64,000 nt of DNA, taken from Serratia symbiotica (Periphyllus acericola). Its GTDB lineage: Bacteria > Pseudomonadota > Gammaproteobacteria > Enterobacterales > Enterobacteriaceae. Under the pieces are notes generated by a model. The model had not been told where the DNA came from and did no database searches. It saw only the letters and a program-made list of their open reading frames with translations. Positions 30,592-41,822 of this stretch are shown in pieces. Position 1 is the stretch's first letter. Each line of letters begins with the position of its first letter. The position numbers and the translations under genes were made by a program. The DNA lies in assembly GCF_964019515.1 (NCBI RefSeq), contig NZ_OZ026452.1, positions 1,302,001 through 1,366,000 of the forward strand, given 5' to 3'.

Positions 30592-31203
30592 GCCTTTTGA
30601 TGCCAAAACATTTCTAAGCACCCTAACCAGCCAGCATGGGGTCTATCGTATGTATGACGTCACTGGCACGGTCATCTATGTCGGTAAAGCCAAAGACCTG
30701 AAAAAACGTCTCGCCAGTTACTTCCGTCAACAAATCGCTAGCCGCAAAACTGAGATGCTGGTTAAAAATATTACACAAATAGACATAACTGTGACACATA
30801 CCGAAAAAGAAGCGCTGCTGCTAGAACATAACTACATGAAACAGTACCAACCACGCTACAACGTTCTTTTACGAGATGATAAATCTTATCCTCTGATCTT
30901 TCTGTGCCGGAAGGTGAGGGTGTTTCGTTGCAGTCGGATTCACCAGCGCTACATGTTATCCAGCACATTCGGGATGATTCGCACAATCACGCGATTACCG
31001 GGCATCGACAGCGAAGGGCAAAAGTAAGAAATACCAGCTCATTGGAACTTATCGATGGCGTTGGGCCAAAACGGCGACAAGTGTTGTTGAATTATATGGG
31101 CGGGCTTCAGCCATTATTGAATGCCAGTATTGAGGAAATTGCAAGAGTACCGGGTATATCACAAGCACTGGCAGAAAAAATCTACAATGCATTGAAACAC
31201 TGA
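30584..31203 (+). pseudogene. uvrC: UvrC excinuclease subunit with about 430 residues deleted
   Basis: The gene starts with GTG at 30584, overlapping uvrY. The N-terminal GIY-YIG domain is recognisable ([26 protein letters not shown], to [19 protein letters not shown]). It is then joined, out of frame, to the end of the protein ([20 protein letters not shown], the tandem helix-hairpin-helix [16 protein letters not shown]). The UVR segment and the RNase H-like 5' nuclease domain are missing, so about 620 bp remain of a 1.83-kb gene. A product would make neither incision correctly. Loss of UvrC disables nucleotide excision repair unless another copy exists elsewhere. Confidence 0.93.
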
Positions 31204-31256
31204 TGGCAATGTAGCAACATACTCTTAATTCTTACTCCAGCCAGATATACCCTAGC

Positions 31257-31808
31257 ATGATGCAATTGAATATACCGACGTGGCTTACCTTTTTTCGCGT
31301 AGTTCTGATCCCATTCTTTGTGTTGGCATTTTATCTGCCACTCCCTTGGGCACCGATGGTTTGCGCCATCATCTTTGTATTTGCTGCTATAACTGACTGG
31401 TTTGACGGCTTTTTAGCCCGTCGCTGGAAACAAACTACCCGATTTGGGGCGTTTCTCGACCCGGTGGCGGACAAAGTGATGGTCGCTGTGGCGTTGATAC
31501 TGGTGGTAGATTACTATCACATCTGGTGGGTAACCCTGCCAGCAGCCACTATGATTGCCCGTGAAATTATTATTTCCTCGCTGCGAGAATGGATGGCTGA
31601 AACTGGCAAGCGTAGCAGTGTAGCGGTATCGTGGATCGGCAAAGTGAAGACTATGGCGCAGATGGTATCGTTGATCGGGTTGCTTTGGCGTCCTGAGCGT
31701 GCTGTAGAGTACGTGGCGTTTGGTCTTTTGTACATCGCAGCGGTGCTGACTTTCTGGTCGATGTTTCAATATTTGAAGACGGCGCGAAACGATCTGATTA
31801 AACCCTGA
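31257..31808 (+). CDS. pgsA: Phosphatidylglycerophosphate synthase PgsA
   Basis: The 183-residue membrane protein has four to five hydrophobic segments and the CDP-alcohol phosphotransferase signature [24 protein letters not shown] with all conserved Asp residues. It joins CDP-diacylglycerol and glycerol 3-phosphate, the first step to phosphatidylglycerol and cardiolipin. ATG occurs twice in a row (31257 and 31260); the second matches the E. coli start MQFNIP. It follows uvrC and precedes tRNA-Gly, Cys and Leu exactly as in E. coli. Essential function explains why it stays intact between pseudogenes. Confidence 0.96.
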   Translation: MMQLNIPTWLTFFRVVLIPFFVLAFYLPLPWAPMVCAIIFVFAAITDWFDGFLARRWKQTTRFGAFLDPVADKVMVAVALILVVDYYHIWWVTLPAATMIAREIIISSLREWMAETGKRSSVAVSWIGKVKTMAQMVSLIGLLWRPERAVEYVAFGLLYIAAVLTFWSMFQYLKTARNDLIKP

Positions 31809-31952
31809 TCAAAGCGATGCAAAAACCGGCAAACGAATATGATGGGCTAACAATTTTATTGACTCATCATGCTAGGTAAGTAGAATGCACGGCATTGGAT
31901 GGCTGTAAACCACTGCCAAAGATAGAAAAAAAATCAGCAAGTTCTGATTAAT

Positions 31953-32028
<76 letters not shown>

Positions 32029-32082
32029 GACTCAATGAAGTCGGTACTTCCGGCTTTAGCCTGAAAAGATAAGCAGAGTTAA

Positions 32083-32156
32083 GGCGCGTTAACAAAGCGG
32101 TTATGTAGCGGATTGCAAATCCGCCCAGTCTGGTTCGACTCCGGAACGCGCCTCCA
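32083..32156 (+). tRNA. cysT: tRNA-Cys(GCA)
   Basis: The 74-base cloverleaf has anticodon loop TTGCAAA and encoded CCA. It is near-identical to E. coli cysT; one T-stem pair has become G-U. Confidence 0.97.
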
Positions 32157-32166
32157 TTATTCCCTA

Positions 32167-32252
32167 GCCCGGGTGGTGAAATCGGTAGACACAAGGGATT
32201 TAAAATCCCTCGGCCTATTACCGTGCGGGTTCAAGTCCCGCCCCGGGTACCA
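32167..32252 (+). tRNA. leuZ: tRNA-Leu(UAA)
   Basis: The 86-base class II tRNA has a long variable arm, anticodon loop TTTAAAA and encoded CCA. It matches leuZ in sequence and position. Confidence 0.96.
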
Positions 32253-32485
32253 CATTGATTTATAAAGATAAATTAGACCGCCGAGAGGAGCCTTTTATGT
32301 GATTTAAATCCCATTTCATAACATCACATCTTTAGAAGATGATTTCAGAAGATAAAATCTGAAATCAGCATAGAAATTCACCTTTTCTGACTACCCACCA
32401 CCGGGACAATCCTCACTCTTCGGCCATAAATTGCTTTCTGGCTAGAGTTTTTATGTCCGGATATTGCCTGTTTCAACGAGAGAAC

Positions 32486-33539
32486 GGCGTTGTTAAATAA
32501 ATCGAACTTTTGGCAGGCCAGAGGATCAGATCACTCTCCTTCTATCAAAATAGCGACATTCCGTGGCCCAGCAAAAGTTCAACATCACCAACTGGAAGGC
32601 TTACAACAACGCCCTTATCACTCGGGGTTCACTCACTTTCTCGGTGGATGAAACGGCACTTCACGCCTGGTACTGCGAGGCAAAACCTTCTCTGCGTGGT
32701 CGCACACCACATTATTCCGATATGGCAATCACCAGCGTATTGATGCTGAAACGGATTTTCGGCCTGACACTTCGCGCCCTCCAGGGCTTCGTCGACTCCA
32801 TTGTCACACTGATCAAAGTGCCGTTGAACTGCCCGGACGACACCTGCATCAGTAAGCGGGCAAAGTCCGGCCATGTCCCGTTTAAAACCGCAACGCCGGG
32901 TGAAATTGCGCACCTCGTTATCGACTCTAGCGGGCTCAACGTGTTGGGTGAAGGGGAGTGGAAAGTAAAAAAATACGGTCAGGAAAAACGGCGGATCTGG
33001 CGAAAATTGCATTTGGCCGTAGATACAGAAACACATGAGGTCACCTGTGCTGACCTTTCCTTGAGCAATGTCACCGATACCGAAGCCTTCCCAGGTCTCA
33101 TCCGTCAGAGGTACCGTAAAATCAAAGTCGCCTCAGCGGATCGGGCTTAGGATACGCGAGTGTGTGATGATGAGTTAAGGGGCAAGAAGCTCAAGGCGTT
33201 AATACCGCCCAGCAGCGGAGCCCGTTATTGGTCGGCAGACTATGCAGAGCGAAATCAAGCGGTGGTGAACCAGCGCGTTACCGGAGACAACACACGGTGG
33301 AAAAGTATCACAGGCTACCACCGACGTTCGATAGCGGCAACATCGAGGTATAGAGTAAAACAGCTATTTGGTGGTCACCTGTCGCTGCGAGATTATGATG
33401 GGCAAGTTGCAGAGGCGCTGGCCATGATCTGTGCATTAAACAAGATGACGCTCGCCGGTATGCCGAAAGTGTACGCCTTGCCTGAAAGATGCCCATTCAC
33501 GGGACTCTTTATTCCAAATCCGATTTATTCAACAAAGCA
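32486..33539 (+). mobile_element. IS903-type insertion sequence (IS5 family), copy 5
   Basis: The element is 1,054 bp; the left end has a G to A change (GGCGTTGTTAAATAAATC) and the right end ends in A instead of C. Outside 9-mers CGAGAGAAC and CTCATCGGC differ. The right end cuts the integrase pseudogene at 33540. Confidence 0.93.
32563..33485 (+). pseudogene. IS5-family (IS903 group) transposase, broken, copy 5
   Basis: This is the best-preserved N-terminal part: 195 clean codons to the shared amber at 33148-33150, including FGLTLRALQGF and GEGEWKVKKYGQEKRRIWRK. Past the amber the frame is open, with Ala at the catalytic Glu position, until a 1-base deletion alters the last residues (MPKVYALPER instead of MPESVRLA), shared with copy 6. 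Confidence 0.9.
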
Positions 33540-34053
33540 CTCATCGGCTTATACGTTTATGGTTGGCGGGGAACACCAGATTCAGATGACCGGAGATTTC
33601 TTTTATCTGTTTCAGAATGGCAATAGCATGGTGGGAAAGCGTCACGATATGTGGAGTGCGTATTTTTGCGCCACGACCGGAAATGCGCACTTTCTCAATT
33701 TTTCCCGTGCGGCGGGAATGGTCCAGATTTTGTATCTGAAATCAATCTCGTTCCAGCGGGCAAAACGCAGTTTGCTGGAGCGGACAAACAGATACAGGGT
33801 CAGGATCACCGCCAGCCTTGTTAACTGCCGCCCATGCTGGTAGTCACCGATACGCTCCAGTAGTCCGGGCAACTGTTCCAGAGGCAGGGCGAGATAGTGA
33901 TTTCTAACCGGCGGCGCAATGACAGCGATATTTGAGATACCAGAGGCGTGAACCGCACGGATTAACAAGCAGATACAGACCCTGAGAATCGGTCAGTTTA
34001 AAGGGTTTATCAGAAGGCTTGATATTATGGATTTTCGCGTCGGACAGGGGCAT
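33540..34053 (-). pseudogene. P4-type tyrosine integrase remnant next to tRNA-Asn
   Basis: ATG at 34053 begins MPLSDAKIHNIKPSDKPFKL and GLYLLVNP, the typical N-terminus of P4-like integrases. About 150 residues are then missing. The frame shifts into the catalytic-domain entry (LPLEQLPGLLERIGDY, LTLYLFVRSSKLRFARWNEID, with the first catalytic Arg region altered from RTGELR to RSSKLR). A stop near 33642 and insertion sequence 5 truncate it before the catalytic His and Tyr. It lies 161 bases beyond the 3' end of tRNA-Asn and points away from it, the standard arrangement for an island integrated into that tRNA. Confidence 0.85.
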
Positions 34054-34214
34054 GGGGTGGTCACTCCATTATCGAACTGAAGTGACCCTGAATCAGACTA
34101 CCAATTTCACCGAATGCAGATAGAAAACCAAATACGCATCGGCGAAATTTTTCAGGCTAACTTATTGAAGCCTGATTATATCGGTACTTATGAGCATGCC
34201 TGAAAGCAAGAATT

Positions 34215-34290
34215 TGGCTCCCCTGACTGGACTCGAACCAGTGACATACGGATTAACAGTCCGCCGTTCTACCGACTGAACTACAGAGGA
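34215..34290 (-). tRNA. tRNA-Asn(GUU)
   Basis: On the minus strand the 76-base gene begins TCCTCTGTAGTTCAGTCGG, has anticodon loop CTGTTAA, and ends with encoded CCA. It is one base different from E. coli asnT (an acceptor A-U pair is now G-U). Its 3' end faces the integrase remnant, so it was probably the attachment site of a lost island. Confidence 0.96.
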
Positions 34291-34686
34291 ATTGTGTGCA
34301 CGGGGCGCATCGTATCTAGCCGCCCTAGGAGTGTCAACGCTAAATTGATCATTCTGGTTCCATTGCTCGTTATCTGAGCAATACACGGCGTATCCTAATG
34401 CCAGCGCATTACCCCACTGGGTTAGGCGTGCGAGGTAGTTTGGCGTAGAACTGTTTTCCACGGCCATTTAAATCATCGGGTTGATATCGTCACATGAATA
34501 TGACACGTAGGTAACGAAAAAATGCTTAACCCACTGATCAACAGTTCTCTCGTTAGGGAAGCTATATTTTGTAGTGGCATTGTGGAGTGAAAGTGCATCG
34601 TTGATGATGGCCTGTACAATATTTCATAAATAAATCAGGTATATATATTCCTTTTTTCCAGGTTATTTTACGATGAGCTTTTTATC
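34291..34686 (-). other. Region upstream of tRNA-Asn without a recognisable gene
   Basis: A minus-strand open frame (34162-34467) runs into the tRNA and begins MAVENSSTPNYLARLTQWGN; I do not recognise it and see no ribosome binding site. The remainder is AT-rich. It presumably contains the tRNA-Asn promoter. Confidence 0.45.
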
Positions 34687-35718
34687 TTATTGCATCAGAA
34701 ATACCTTGAACTGCGGCGTCATCACCGTACTAAAGCCATCGTTGGTTTTGCTGATCAGACATGCCGCTAGCCCTTTTTCTTGCGCTAACTGTAACGCTTT
34801 TTCTGTGTCCAATACCATCAGCCCAGTATCCCAGCCATCAGCTTCCAGTGCGGTGGAAGCGATCACTGTGGCGGACACTAGCCGATGTTGAATTGGCTTG
34901 CCGGTGCTTGGATTGATGATATGCGAATAGTGCTGGCCATCTTGCTCAAAATAGTTGCGATAGCTGCCAGCTGTGCTAATGCTGTAGCTCTGTAAATCGA
35001 CCAGCGCTTGCACGGCATTCTCACGATCGGTTGGTTTCTGGATTGCCACTCGCCAGGGTTTACACTGACTGTTAACGCCGTGTGCAGATACCGCGCCGCC
35101 TACCGAAACTAGATAATTGGTGATGCCGTTGCGCGTCATCAGCCGCACCAGTTCATCGGTGCCATAGCCTTCGCCCAACGTCGAGAGATCGACATACATA
35201 TCAGGCAGGTCTTTCTGTAACCATTCTCCCCGGCTGTCACTGAACAGATTCAGGTGCTGTAACCCTACCTTCTTCTGCGCCGCTGCTATTTTCTGCTGGG
35301 TTGGCACCTTGACCGGGTGTTTGTGCGGCCCAAAGCCCCACAGGTTCACCAACGGGCCAATTGTAATGTCCATGGCACCACAGGTATCGTGGCCAATGCG
35401 CTGAGCCATCAGTATGATATTTGCCATGCCGCGTGGAATGGCTTGTGGGTTAGTGCTGCGGGAATGATTAAAGAGAGACAGCACCGAATCGGCACGATAG
35501 GTGGAAATATCGTCGTTGGCCTGTTCTAGCAGCGCATCGATCTGCTGCTGCAACTGCTCTTTGCTGACAGGGATATCACCGCTTACTTTAACGCTATAAA
35601 AGGTACCCATGCTTTTGCCGTTGATGTCGATCTGAGGGCGAGATTGCGGTTTGTTACAGGCAGAAAGCTGGGTGATTACTGTACTCAGCAGTAACCCTTT
35701 AGCGAAAGTGTTAGTCAT
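34687..35718 (-). CDS. apbE: FAD:protein FMN transferase ApbE, lipoprotein
   Basis: The start ATG at 35718 is preceded by AAAGGATG, and the 343-residue product begins with a signal peptide and lipobox (TQLSAC). It shows the ApbE/Ftp features GKSMGTFYSV, DITIGPLVNLWGFG, the VGGAVSAHG loop, STAGSYRNYF and the metal site EADGWDTGLMVL. ApbE attaches FMN to threonine residues of periplasm-facing flavoproteins such as the RnfG and NqrC electron-transport subunits. No lesions are seen. Its neighbours are remnants, so it is probably retained for respiratory complex maturation. Confidence 0.93.
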   Translation of the reverse strand: MTNTFAKGLLLSTVITQLSACNKPQSRPQIDINGKSMGTFYSVKVSGDIPVSKEQLQQQIDALLEQANDDISTYRADSVLSLFNHSRSTNPQAIPRGMANIILMAQRIGHDTCGAMDITIGPLVNLWGFGPHKHPVKVPTQQKIAAAQKKVGLQHLNLFSDSRGEWLQKDLPDMYVDLSTLGEGYGTDELVRLMTRNGITNYLVSVGGAVSAHGVNSQCKPWRVAIQKPTDRENAVQALVDLQSYSISTAGSYRNYFEQDGQHYSHIINPSTGKPIQHRLVSATVIASTALEADGWDTGLMVLDTEKALQLAQEKGLAACLISKTNDGFSTVMTPQFKVFLMQ

Positions 35719-35858
35719 AAAACATCCTTTGGTGCTATACATAAGTTGCTACAGATAAAGCAATGCGCGGCAAATGAAAAGTGGGTAAAGGAAAAATAGC
35801 ATTTTTTTGGCCTGCGCGAGGAGCGATTGGCGGAGCACAGCGGCTTGTCGGCGCATTT

Positions 35859-36690
35859 TCAACGGTTGTCCTGATCCTTGCAGAATGTCCCCCCGATGGT
35901 GGGTATTTTTGCGCGCTGGCCCCACGAGGTGGGTAGGCATTGGGATAAAATCACGCCGAGCAGGGTGGTACCGCCGCCTAACAGATGGTAGCTGTGTAAT
36001 TGTTCATGCAGGAACAGTACGGCGATGATGGTAGTGAACAACTGTGTATAAGTTCATAAAGAGCACGGCGGTATTAGCGCCCAGGCGCATAACGCCTTGA
36101 ATCCACAAGAAAGGCGCAATGATAGAGGCCGGGATGCCGACAAACAGTACCACAGGAATGTTATGACTATCGAGCCTGATGTCCTGCGCCAGCAGAAAGT
36201 CCGGCAGTGGTAGCACGACGGCAAACAGGATCTGTACGTACAGTTACTGCAAATTAGGCAGGGCAATGTTCCAACGTTTGGTTAACACGCCGTATAGCGC
36301 GTAAAAGAAGGTGGCGGCTAACATCCTAAGTTATCCCTTTACAATACCCTGTTGCAGCAATGCGCCAGGCTGATCAATATGGTCATTAAAGGAAGCGATG
36401 ATGCCCATAAACAGCGCACTGACGCTGTGCGCAGCATAGTAGGCCTCCGATACAGCACCATACCCAGCAGCCCGAGTACCAGCAGTTTCTACCCATTGAC
36501 ACGTACCGACACGTACCGCCTGTCGGTTGCCAATCACCCCCGGCAATACAAAGGGTGTCAGGATGATTATCGCCAGTAGCCAGCGGTAGAAGTAGATGGC
36601 TGCCGGATCGATGGTAGTGACGGCAAGTTTGTTGACTATGGCACTGATTGACCAGATCAGCACTGCTAGCAACGGGAACAGTATACTCAT
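35859..36690 (-). pseudogene. EamA/DMT-family permease, decayed
   Basis: From ATG at 36690 the minus strand reads MSILFPLLAVLIWSISAIVN and RWLLAIIILTPFVLPG. After lesions come AHSVSALFMGI, then a deletion, and later FLWIQGVMRLGANTAVLFMN and FLHEQLHSYHLLGGGTTLLGVILSQ in other frames. These match a ten-helix drug/metabolite exporter of about 300 residues. The substrate cannot be told. At least three frame changes and a stop (QLLQQGIVKG-stop) exclude function. Confidence 0.8.
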
Positions 36691-36864
36691 GATAATTATT
36701 CTCAATAAGGTTTAATGAGCCACAATTAGGGCCAACTAATGTGGGTAAAAGCCGGGTTGATCGTGCTACGCATCGGTTTCAGCGTTTTCTGGCACCGCCA
36801 GATTTGTTATACTGGCAATTTATGCTTCTCACAGATTAATATTTAGGTTAGTTATCCATTTGTA

Positions 36865-37920
36865 TGCGTTGTTGAATAAATCGAACATTCGGCCGCCACG
36901 AGGATCCGATCACTCTCCTTCTGTCAAAATAGCGACATTCCGTGGCCCAGCAAAAGTTCAACATCACCAACTGGAAGGCTTACAACAACGCCCTTATCAC
37001 TCGGGATTCCCTCACTTGCTGGGGGGATGAAACGGCACTTCACGCCTGGTACTGCGAGGCAAAACCTTCTCTGCGTGGTCGCACACCACATTATTCCGAT
37101 ATGGCAATCACCAGCGTATTGATGCTGAAACGGATTTTCGGCCTGACACTTCGCGCCCTCCAGGGCTTTGTCGACTCAATTGTCACACTGATCAAAGTGC
37201 CGTTGAACTGCCCGGACGACACCTGCATCAGTAAGCGGGCGAAGTCCGGCCATGTCCCGTTTAAAACCGTAACGCCGGGTGAAATTGCGCACCTCGTTAT
37301 CGACTCTAGCGGGCTCAACGTGTTGGGTGAAGGGGAGTGGAAGGTAAAAAAAACACGGTCAGGAAAAACGGCGGATCTGGCGAAAACTGCATTTGGCCGT
37401 AGATACAGCAACACATGAGGTCATCTGTGCTGACTTTTCCTTGAGCAATGTCACCGATACCGAAGCCTTCCCAGGTCTCATCCGCCAGAGGTACCGTAAA
37501 ATCAAAGTCGCCTCGGCGGATCGGGCTTAGGATACGCGAGTGTGTGATGATGAGTTAAGGCGCAAGAAGCTCAGGGCGTTAATACCGCCTAGAAGCGGAG
37601 CCCGTTATTGGCTGATAATACTATGCAGAGCGAAATCAAGCGGTGGTAAACCAGCGCGTTACCGGAGACAATACACGGTGGAAAAGTATCATAGGCTACC
37701 ACCGACGTTCGATAGCGGCAACAGCGAGGTACAGAGTAAAACAGCTATTTGGTGGTCACCTGTCGCTGCGAGATTATGATGGGCAAGTTGCAGAGGCGCT
37801 GGCCATGATCTGTGCATTAAACAAGATGACGCTCGCCGGTATGCCGAAAGTGCACGCCTTACCTGAAAGATGCCAATTCACGGGACCCTTTATTCCAAAT
37901 TAGATTTATTCAACAAAGCC
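36865..37920 (+). mobile_element. IS903-type insertion sequence (IS5 family), copy 6
   Basis: The element is 1,056 bp; its first base is T instead of G, as in copy 1. Outside 9-mers CCATTTGTA and CCAGAACAT differ. It occupies the place where hemA, divergent from lolB in E. coli, would be expected. Confidence 0.93.
36942..37866 (+). pseudogene. IS5-family (IS903 group) transposase, broken, copy 6
   Basis: An extra A in a run (seven A in relatives, eight here) near 37350 shifts the frame after WKVKK. The shared amber is at 37528-37530, a rearranged patch lies near 37612, and the C-terminal 1-base deletion is the same as in copy 5. The catalytic Glu codon is Ala. Confidence 0.9.
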
Positions 37921-38135
37921 CCAGAACATTGCCGTTGCCAAATTCAGCGGCGTTACAAATCCACGGTGAAACGGGAGCGCTTATATATAGAGCAGGCATG
38001 CTCACTGCCAAGGATGAAACCCGCTAAGCTCGCGTGATTAGGCCATGTTGGCATATCATTATTAACGCTACCTCTTTCCATCGTTAACGTGGGTATCTAT
38101 TTCGCTACGCCCGCCCAAAAGGACAACAGAAAGTC

Positions 38136-38750
38136 ATGCCAATCTGCAAAGTTAGTTTGCTGCGTTTGATCCCGCTGGCCAGCCTGGTGCTGACCGCCTG
38201 TACCACGACCAAGCCGGCCACCAGCCTCAGTTCACCACAGTGGCACACCTACCAGCAGGCGGTGCAGCAGCTTAGCCAATACCAGACCCGTGGCTCCTTT
38301 GCCTATCTGTCCGACAAGAAAAAGGTTTACGCGCGTTTCTTCTGGCAACAATATTCCCCGGAGCATTATCGTTTACTGCTAACCAACCCGCTGGGCAGTA
38401 CCGAAGTGGATCTGAACGTGCGGCTAAACGTGGTGCAATTGACCGACCATCAGGGCAAGCGCTACGTCAGCGATAACGCCGAAGAGATGATCCACAGATT
38501 GAGCGGTATGGAGATCCCACTGAATAACCTGCGCCAATGGATACTCGGCCTGCCAGGTGGATCCAACGACTTCACGCTGGATGATCGGTACCGTCTGCGC
38601 AGGTTGAACTATCAGCAAGGTAACCTGAGCTGGGCGGTGGATTACCAAGACTACAGCGGCGCGATCACACCGCCATTGCCAAGCCGGCTGGAACTGAAAC
38701 AAGGTGACCAGCTTATCAAACTAAAAATAGATAGCTGGGCGCTCAAATGA
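38136..38750 (+). CDS. lolB: Outer-membrane lipoprotein receptor LolB
   Basis: The 204-residue protein begins with a lipoprotein signal ending in LTAC and shows the LolB body ([45 protein letters not shown]). LolB accepts lipoproteins from periplasmic LolA and inserts them into the outer membrane; it is essential in E. coli. AGGACAACAG precedes the ATG. It overlaps ispE by four bases (ATGA). The 215 bases between insertion sequence 6 and lolB contain no recognisable hemA start. Confidence 0.95.
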   Translation: MPICKVSLLRLIPLASLVLTACTTTKPATSLSSPQWHTYQQAVQQLSQYQTRGSFAYLSDKKKVYARFFWQQYSPEHYRLLLTNPLGSTEVDLNVRLNVVQLTDHQGKRYVSDNAEEMIHRLSGMEIPLNNLRQWILGLPGGSNDFTLDDRYRLRRLNYQQGNLSWAVDYQDYSGAITPPLPSRLELKQGDQLIKLKIDSWALK

Positions 38751-39613
38751 TTCGCCAGTGGCCCTCTCCCGCTAAGCTCAACCTGTTTTTATATATCACC
38801 GGTCAACGTGAGGACGGTTATCACCTGTTACAGACGCTATTCCAGTTCCTCGATTACAGCGATACCCTGACCTTAGACCCGCGCCAAGACGACAGCATTC
38901 GTCTGCTGACACCGCTAGACGGCGTGCCAGATGAGCACAACCTGATCGTGCGTGCCGCTCGCCTGCTACAACAACATTGTGATCGCCACGGGCTACTCAG
39001 CGCGCAACGCGGTGCCGACATCAGCATCGACAAACGCCTGCCGATGGGCGGCGGTTTAGGCGGCGGCTCCTCCAACGCCGCCACCGTACTAGTGGCGCTG
39101 AACGAATTATGGCACTGCGGACTGAGTAACAACCAGTTGGCTGAGTTAGGGCTAAGTCTTGGTGCTGACGTACCCGTCTTCGTGCACGGCTATGCGGCAT
39201 TCGCCGAAGGTATCGGCGAACAGTTGCAGCCAGCTAATCCGCCGGAAAAGTGGTATCTGGTGGCTCATTTTGGCATCAATATCCCCACCCCGGTGATTTT
39301 CGGCGACGCGGAATTGAAACGCGATACCCCAGTTCGCTGCTTAAATGAGCTGTTATTGGCTCCTTACTCAAATGATTGCGAACCGATAGCAAGAAAACGG
39401 TTTCGTGAGGTTGAACAGCTTGTTTCATGGCTGTTAGAATACGCTCCGTCACGCCTGACTGGCACTGGTTCTTGTGTGTTTGCAGAATTCGACACAGAAA
39501 TCACCGCTCTTCAGGTGCTGAATCAAGCTCCGGTGTGGCTGCGTGGTTTTGTCGCGCGTGGGGTTAACATTTCTCCACTACATCGCATCCGTACCAGGCA
39601 GTTTGAGTCGTAG
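38747..39613 (+). CDS. ispE: 4-diphosphocytidyl-2-C-methyl-D-erythritol kinase IspE
   Basis: The 288-residue protein has the GHMP kinase ATP loop [18 protein letters not shown], the N-terminal substrate motif [20 protein letters not shown] and the C-terminal [11 protein letters not shown]. It phosphorylates CDP-methylerythritol in the non-mevalonate isoprenoid pathway, needed for ubiquinone and undecaprenyl carriers. The start codon overlaps the lolB stop, so the two are coupled. prs follows after 176 bases. Confidence 0.96.
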   Translation: MIRQWPSPAKLNLFLYITGQREDGYHLLQTLFQFLDYSDTLTLDPRQDDSIRLLTPLDGVPDEHNLIVRAARLLQQHCDRHGLLSAQRGADISIDKRLPMGGGLGGGSSNAATVLVALNELWHCGLSNNQLAELGLSLGADVPVFVHGYAAFAEGIGEQLQPANPPEKWYLVAHFGINIPTPVIFGDAELKRDTPVRCLNELLLAPYSNDCEPIARKRFREVEQLVSWLLEYAPSRLTGTGSCVFAEFDTEITALQVLNQAPVWLRGFVARGVNISPLHRIRTRQFES

Positions 39614-39687
39614 CTCAACGTTTCGCTACGCAGGATCATGCGCAACCTAGCCCTATTATCCCTGCGACGCATGCGGTCTCAATGTAG

Positions 39688-40737
<1,050 letters not shown>

Positions 40738-40776
40738 TCCGCTGCCTTTACGGCATGGTTACCCATTGTAGTAGAT

Positions 40777-40818
40777 GAGAAAAGCCCGTTACTTTTGGTG
40801 CAACAACGGGCTTTTCTC
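40777..40818 (+). terminator. Rho-independent terminator after prs
   Basis: GAGAAAAGCCCGTT and AACGGGCTTTTCTC form a perfect 14-bp stem with a 14-base loop. T and A tracts on both sides make it usable in both directions. Confidence 0.85.
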
Positions 40819-40887
40819 GCCATCTCAGCCCTAACCCTGCAACAATTCCCTTTTACCCTACCCTCTGATCCCGTGCGGATTTGTTAA

Positions 40888-41070
40888 TCAATGTGACTTA
40901 CGGCGCGGGTCGTCGCAGCAATGTTTATCAACGTGTTTGATCCACCAATAGCAATAGCGTTCTGCTACCTGTTCACGCCCACCGATACACGCCCCGACAA
41001 ACCATATCAACGCGCCGATGAAAATGCTCATGATGGCACCCTACGCGTAGAACGCGGGTAAATTAAAAGC
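40888..41070 (-). pseudogene. ychH: YchH membrane protein, truncated and with a nonsense codon
   Basis: The minus strand reads NLPAFYA-stop-GAIMSIFIGALIWFVGACIGGREQVAERYCYWWIKHVDKH and ends with basic residues. This matches the C-terminal half of YchH (about 92 residues), a small stress-related membrane protein encoded near prs. A TAG replaces the His of YFAHGA, and the N-terminal 35 or so residues are replaced by sequence joined to the IS630 remnant. Synteny with prs supports the identification. Confidence 0.8.
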
Positions 41071-41083
41071 GTTATTGAATAAC

Positions 41084-41635
41084 AGTCCCGAGCATCCCGT
41101 CTTTTACTAAGATGAGTTAGACATCGATATGAACCCTAAAATAGGTGCCGACTGGCAGAAAAAGGGTCAACAAAAACGCATCATGACACCGGGACAGAAT
41201 GAAAAGCATTACCTCGCGGGTGCCCTTTATGCAGGAACCGGAAGAGTTGATTATGTCAGTGGGAACCGTAAAAACTCGGGTTTATTCATTAGCCTGTTAC
41301 GCAAGCTGAGAAACACATACCGAAGTGCCAAAACCATTACGCTGATTATCGATAATTACATCATTCACAAGAGTAAAGAAACGTTGAGCTGGTTGCGGCG
41401 CAACCCGAATTTTATTGTTATTTATCAGCCATTTTACTTTCCATGGGTAAACAGGATAGAGCTCCTGTGGTTGGCTTTACATGAGACAGTTACACGCAAT
41501 CACCGTTGCCGGACGAAGTGGCAATTGCTAAAAAATATGGGTCATTTTATGAAAGCCGCCTCACCGTTCCCAGGCAATAAACCTAGCTTAACGAAAGTGG
41601 AGCGTAAGCGCAGGTATTTAGCACTAGGCCCATAA
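41084..41635 (+). mobile_element. IS630-family transposase remnant
   Basis: About 183 codons match the C-terminal half of the IS630 transposase: SPEHPVFY, then TAA where Glu is expected, DELDIDMNPKIGADWQKKGQ, ITLIIDNYIIHKS and NRIELLWLALHE. The three DDE acidic positions can still be recognised, but the N-terminal half is missing and the TAA sits at the first catalytic motif. The truncated side carries GCGTTATTGAATAA (41070-41083), close to an IS903-type end. It interrupts ychH. Confidence 0.87.
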
Positions 41636-41822
41636 AAAAGTTGCCCACTTTTTCCACGTGTCTACGCTTCATATACCACTCTTTAGTTCCCTGCGCCAAC
41701 GGGAAAATGATGAGAACTGTTAACCCACATCGTTAAAGAAGTATAATTATTAACCAACACAGGTAATTGCGGAGGCGATCACAAATGGCAAATAAAATAG
41801 CAAATGGGATAGGGTCTAAATG

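Noticed and set aside
34162..34467. Open frame upstream of and through tRNA-Asn
   Set aside because: It overlaps the complete tRNA gene, has no ribosome binding site and matches no family I know.
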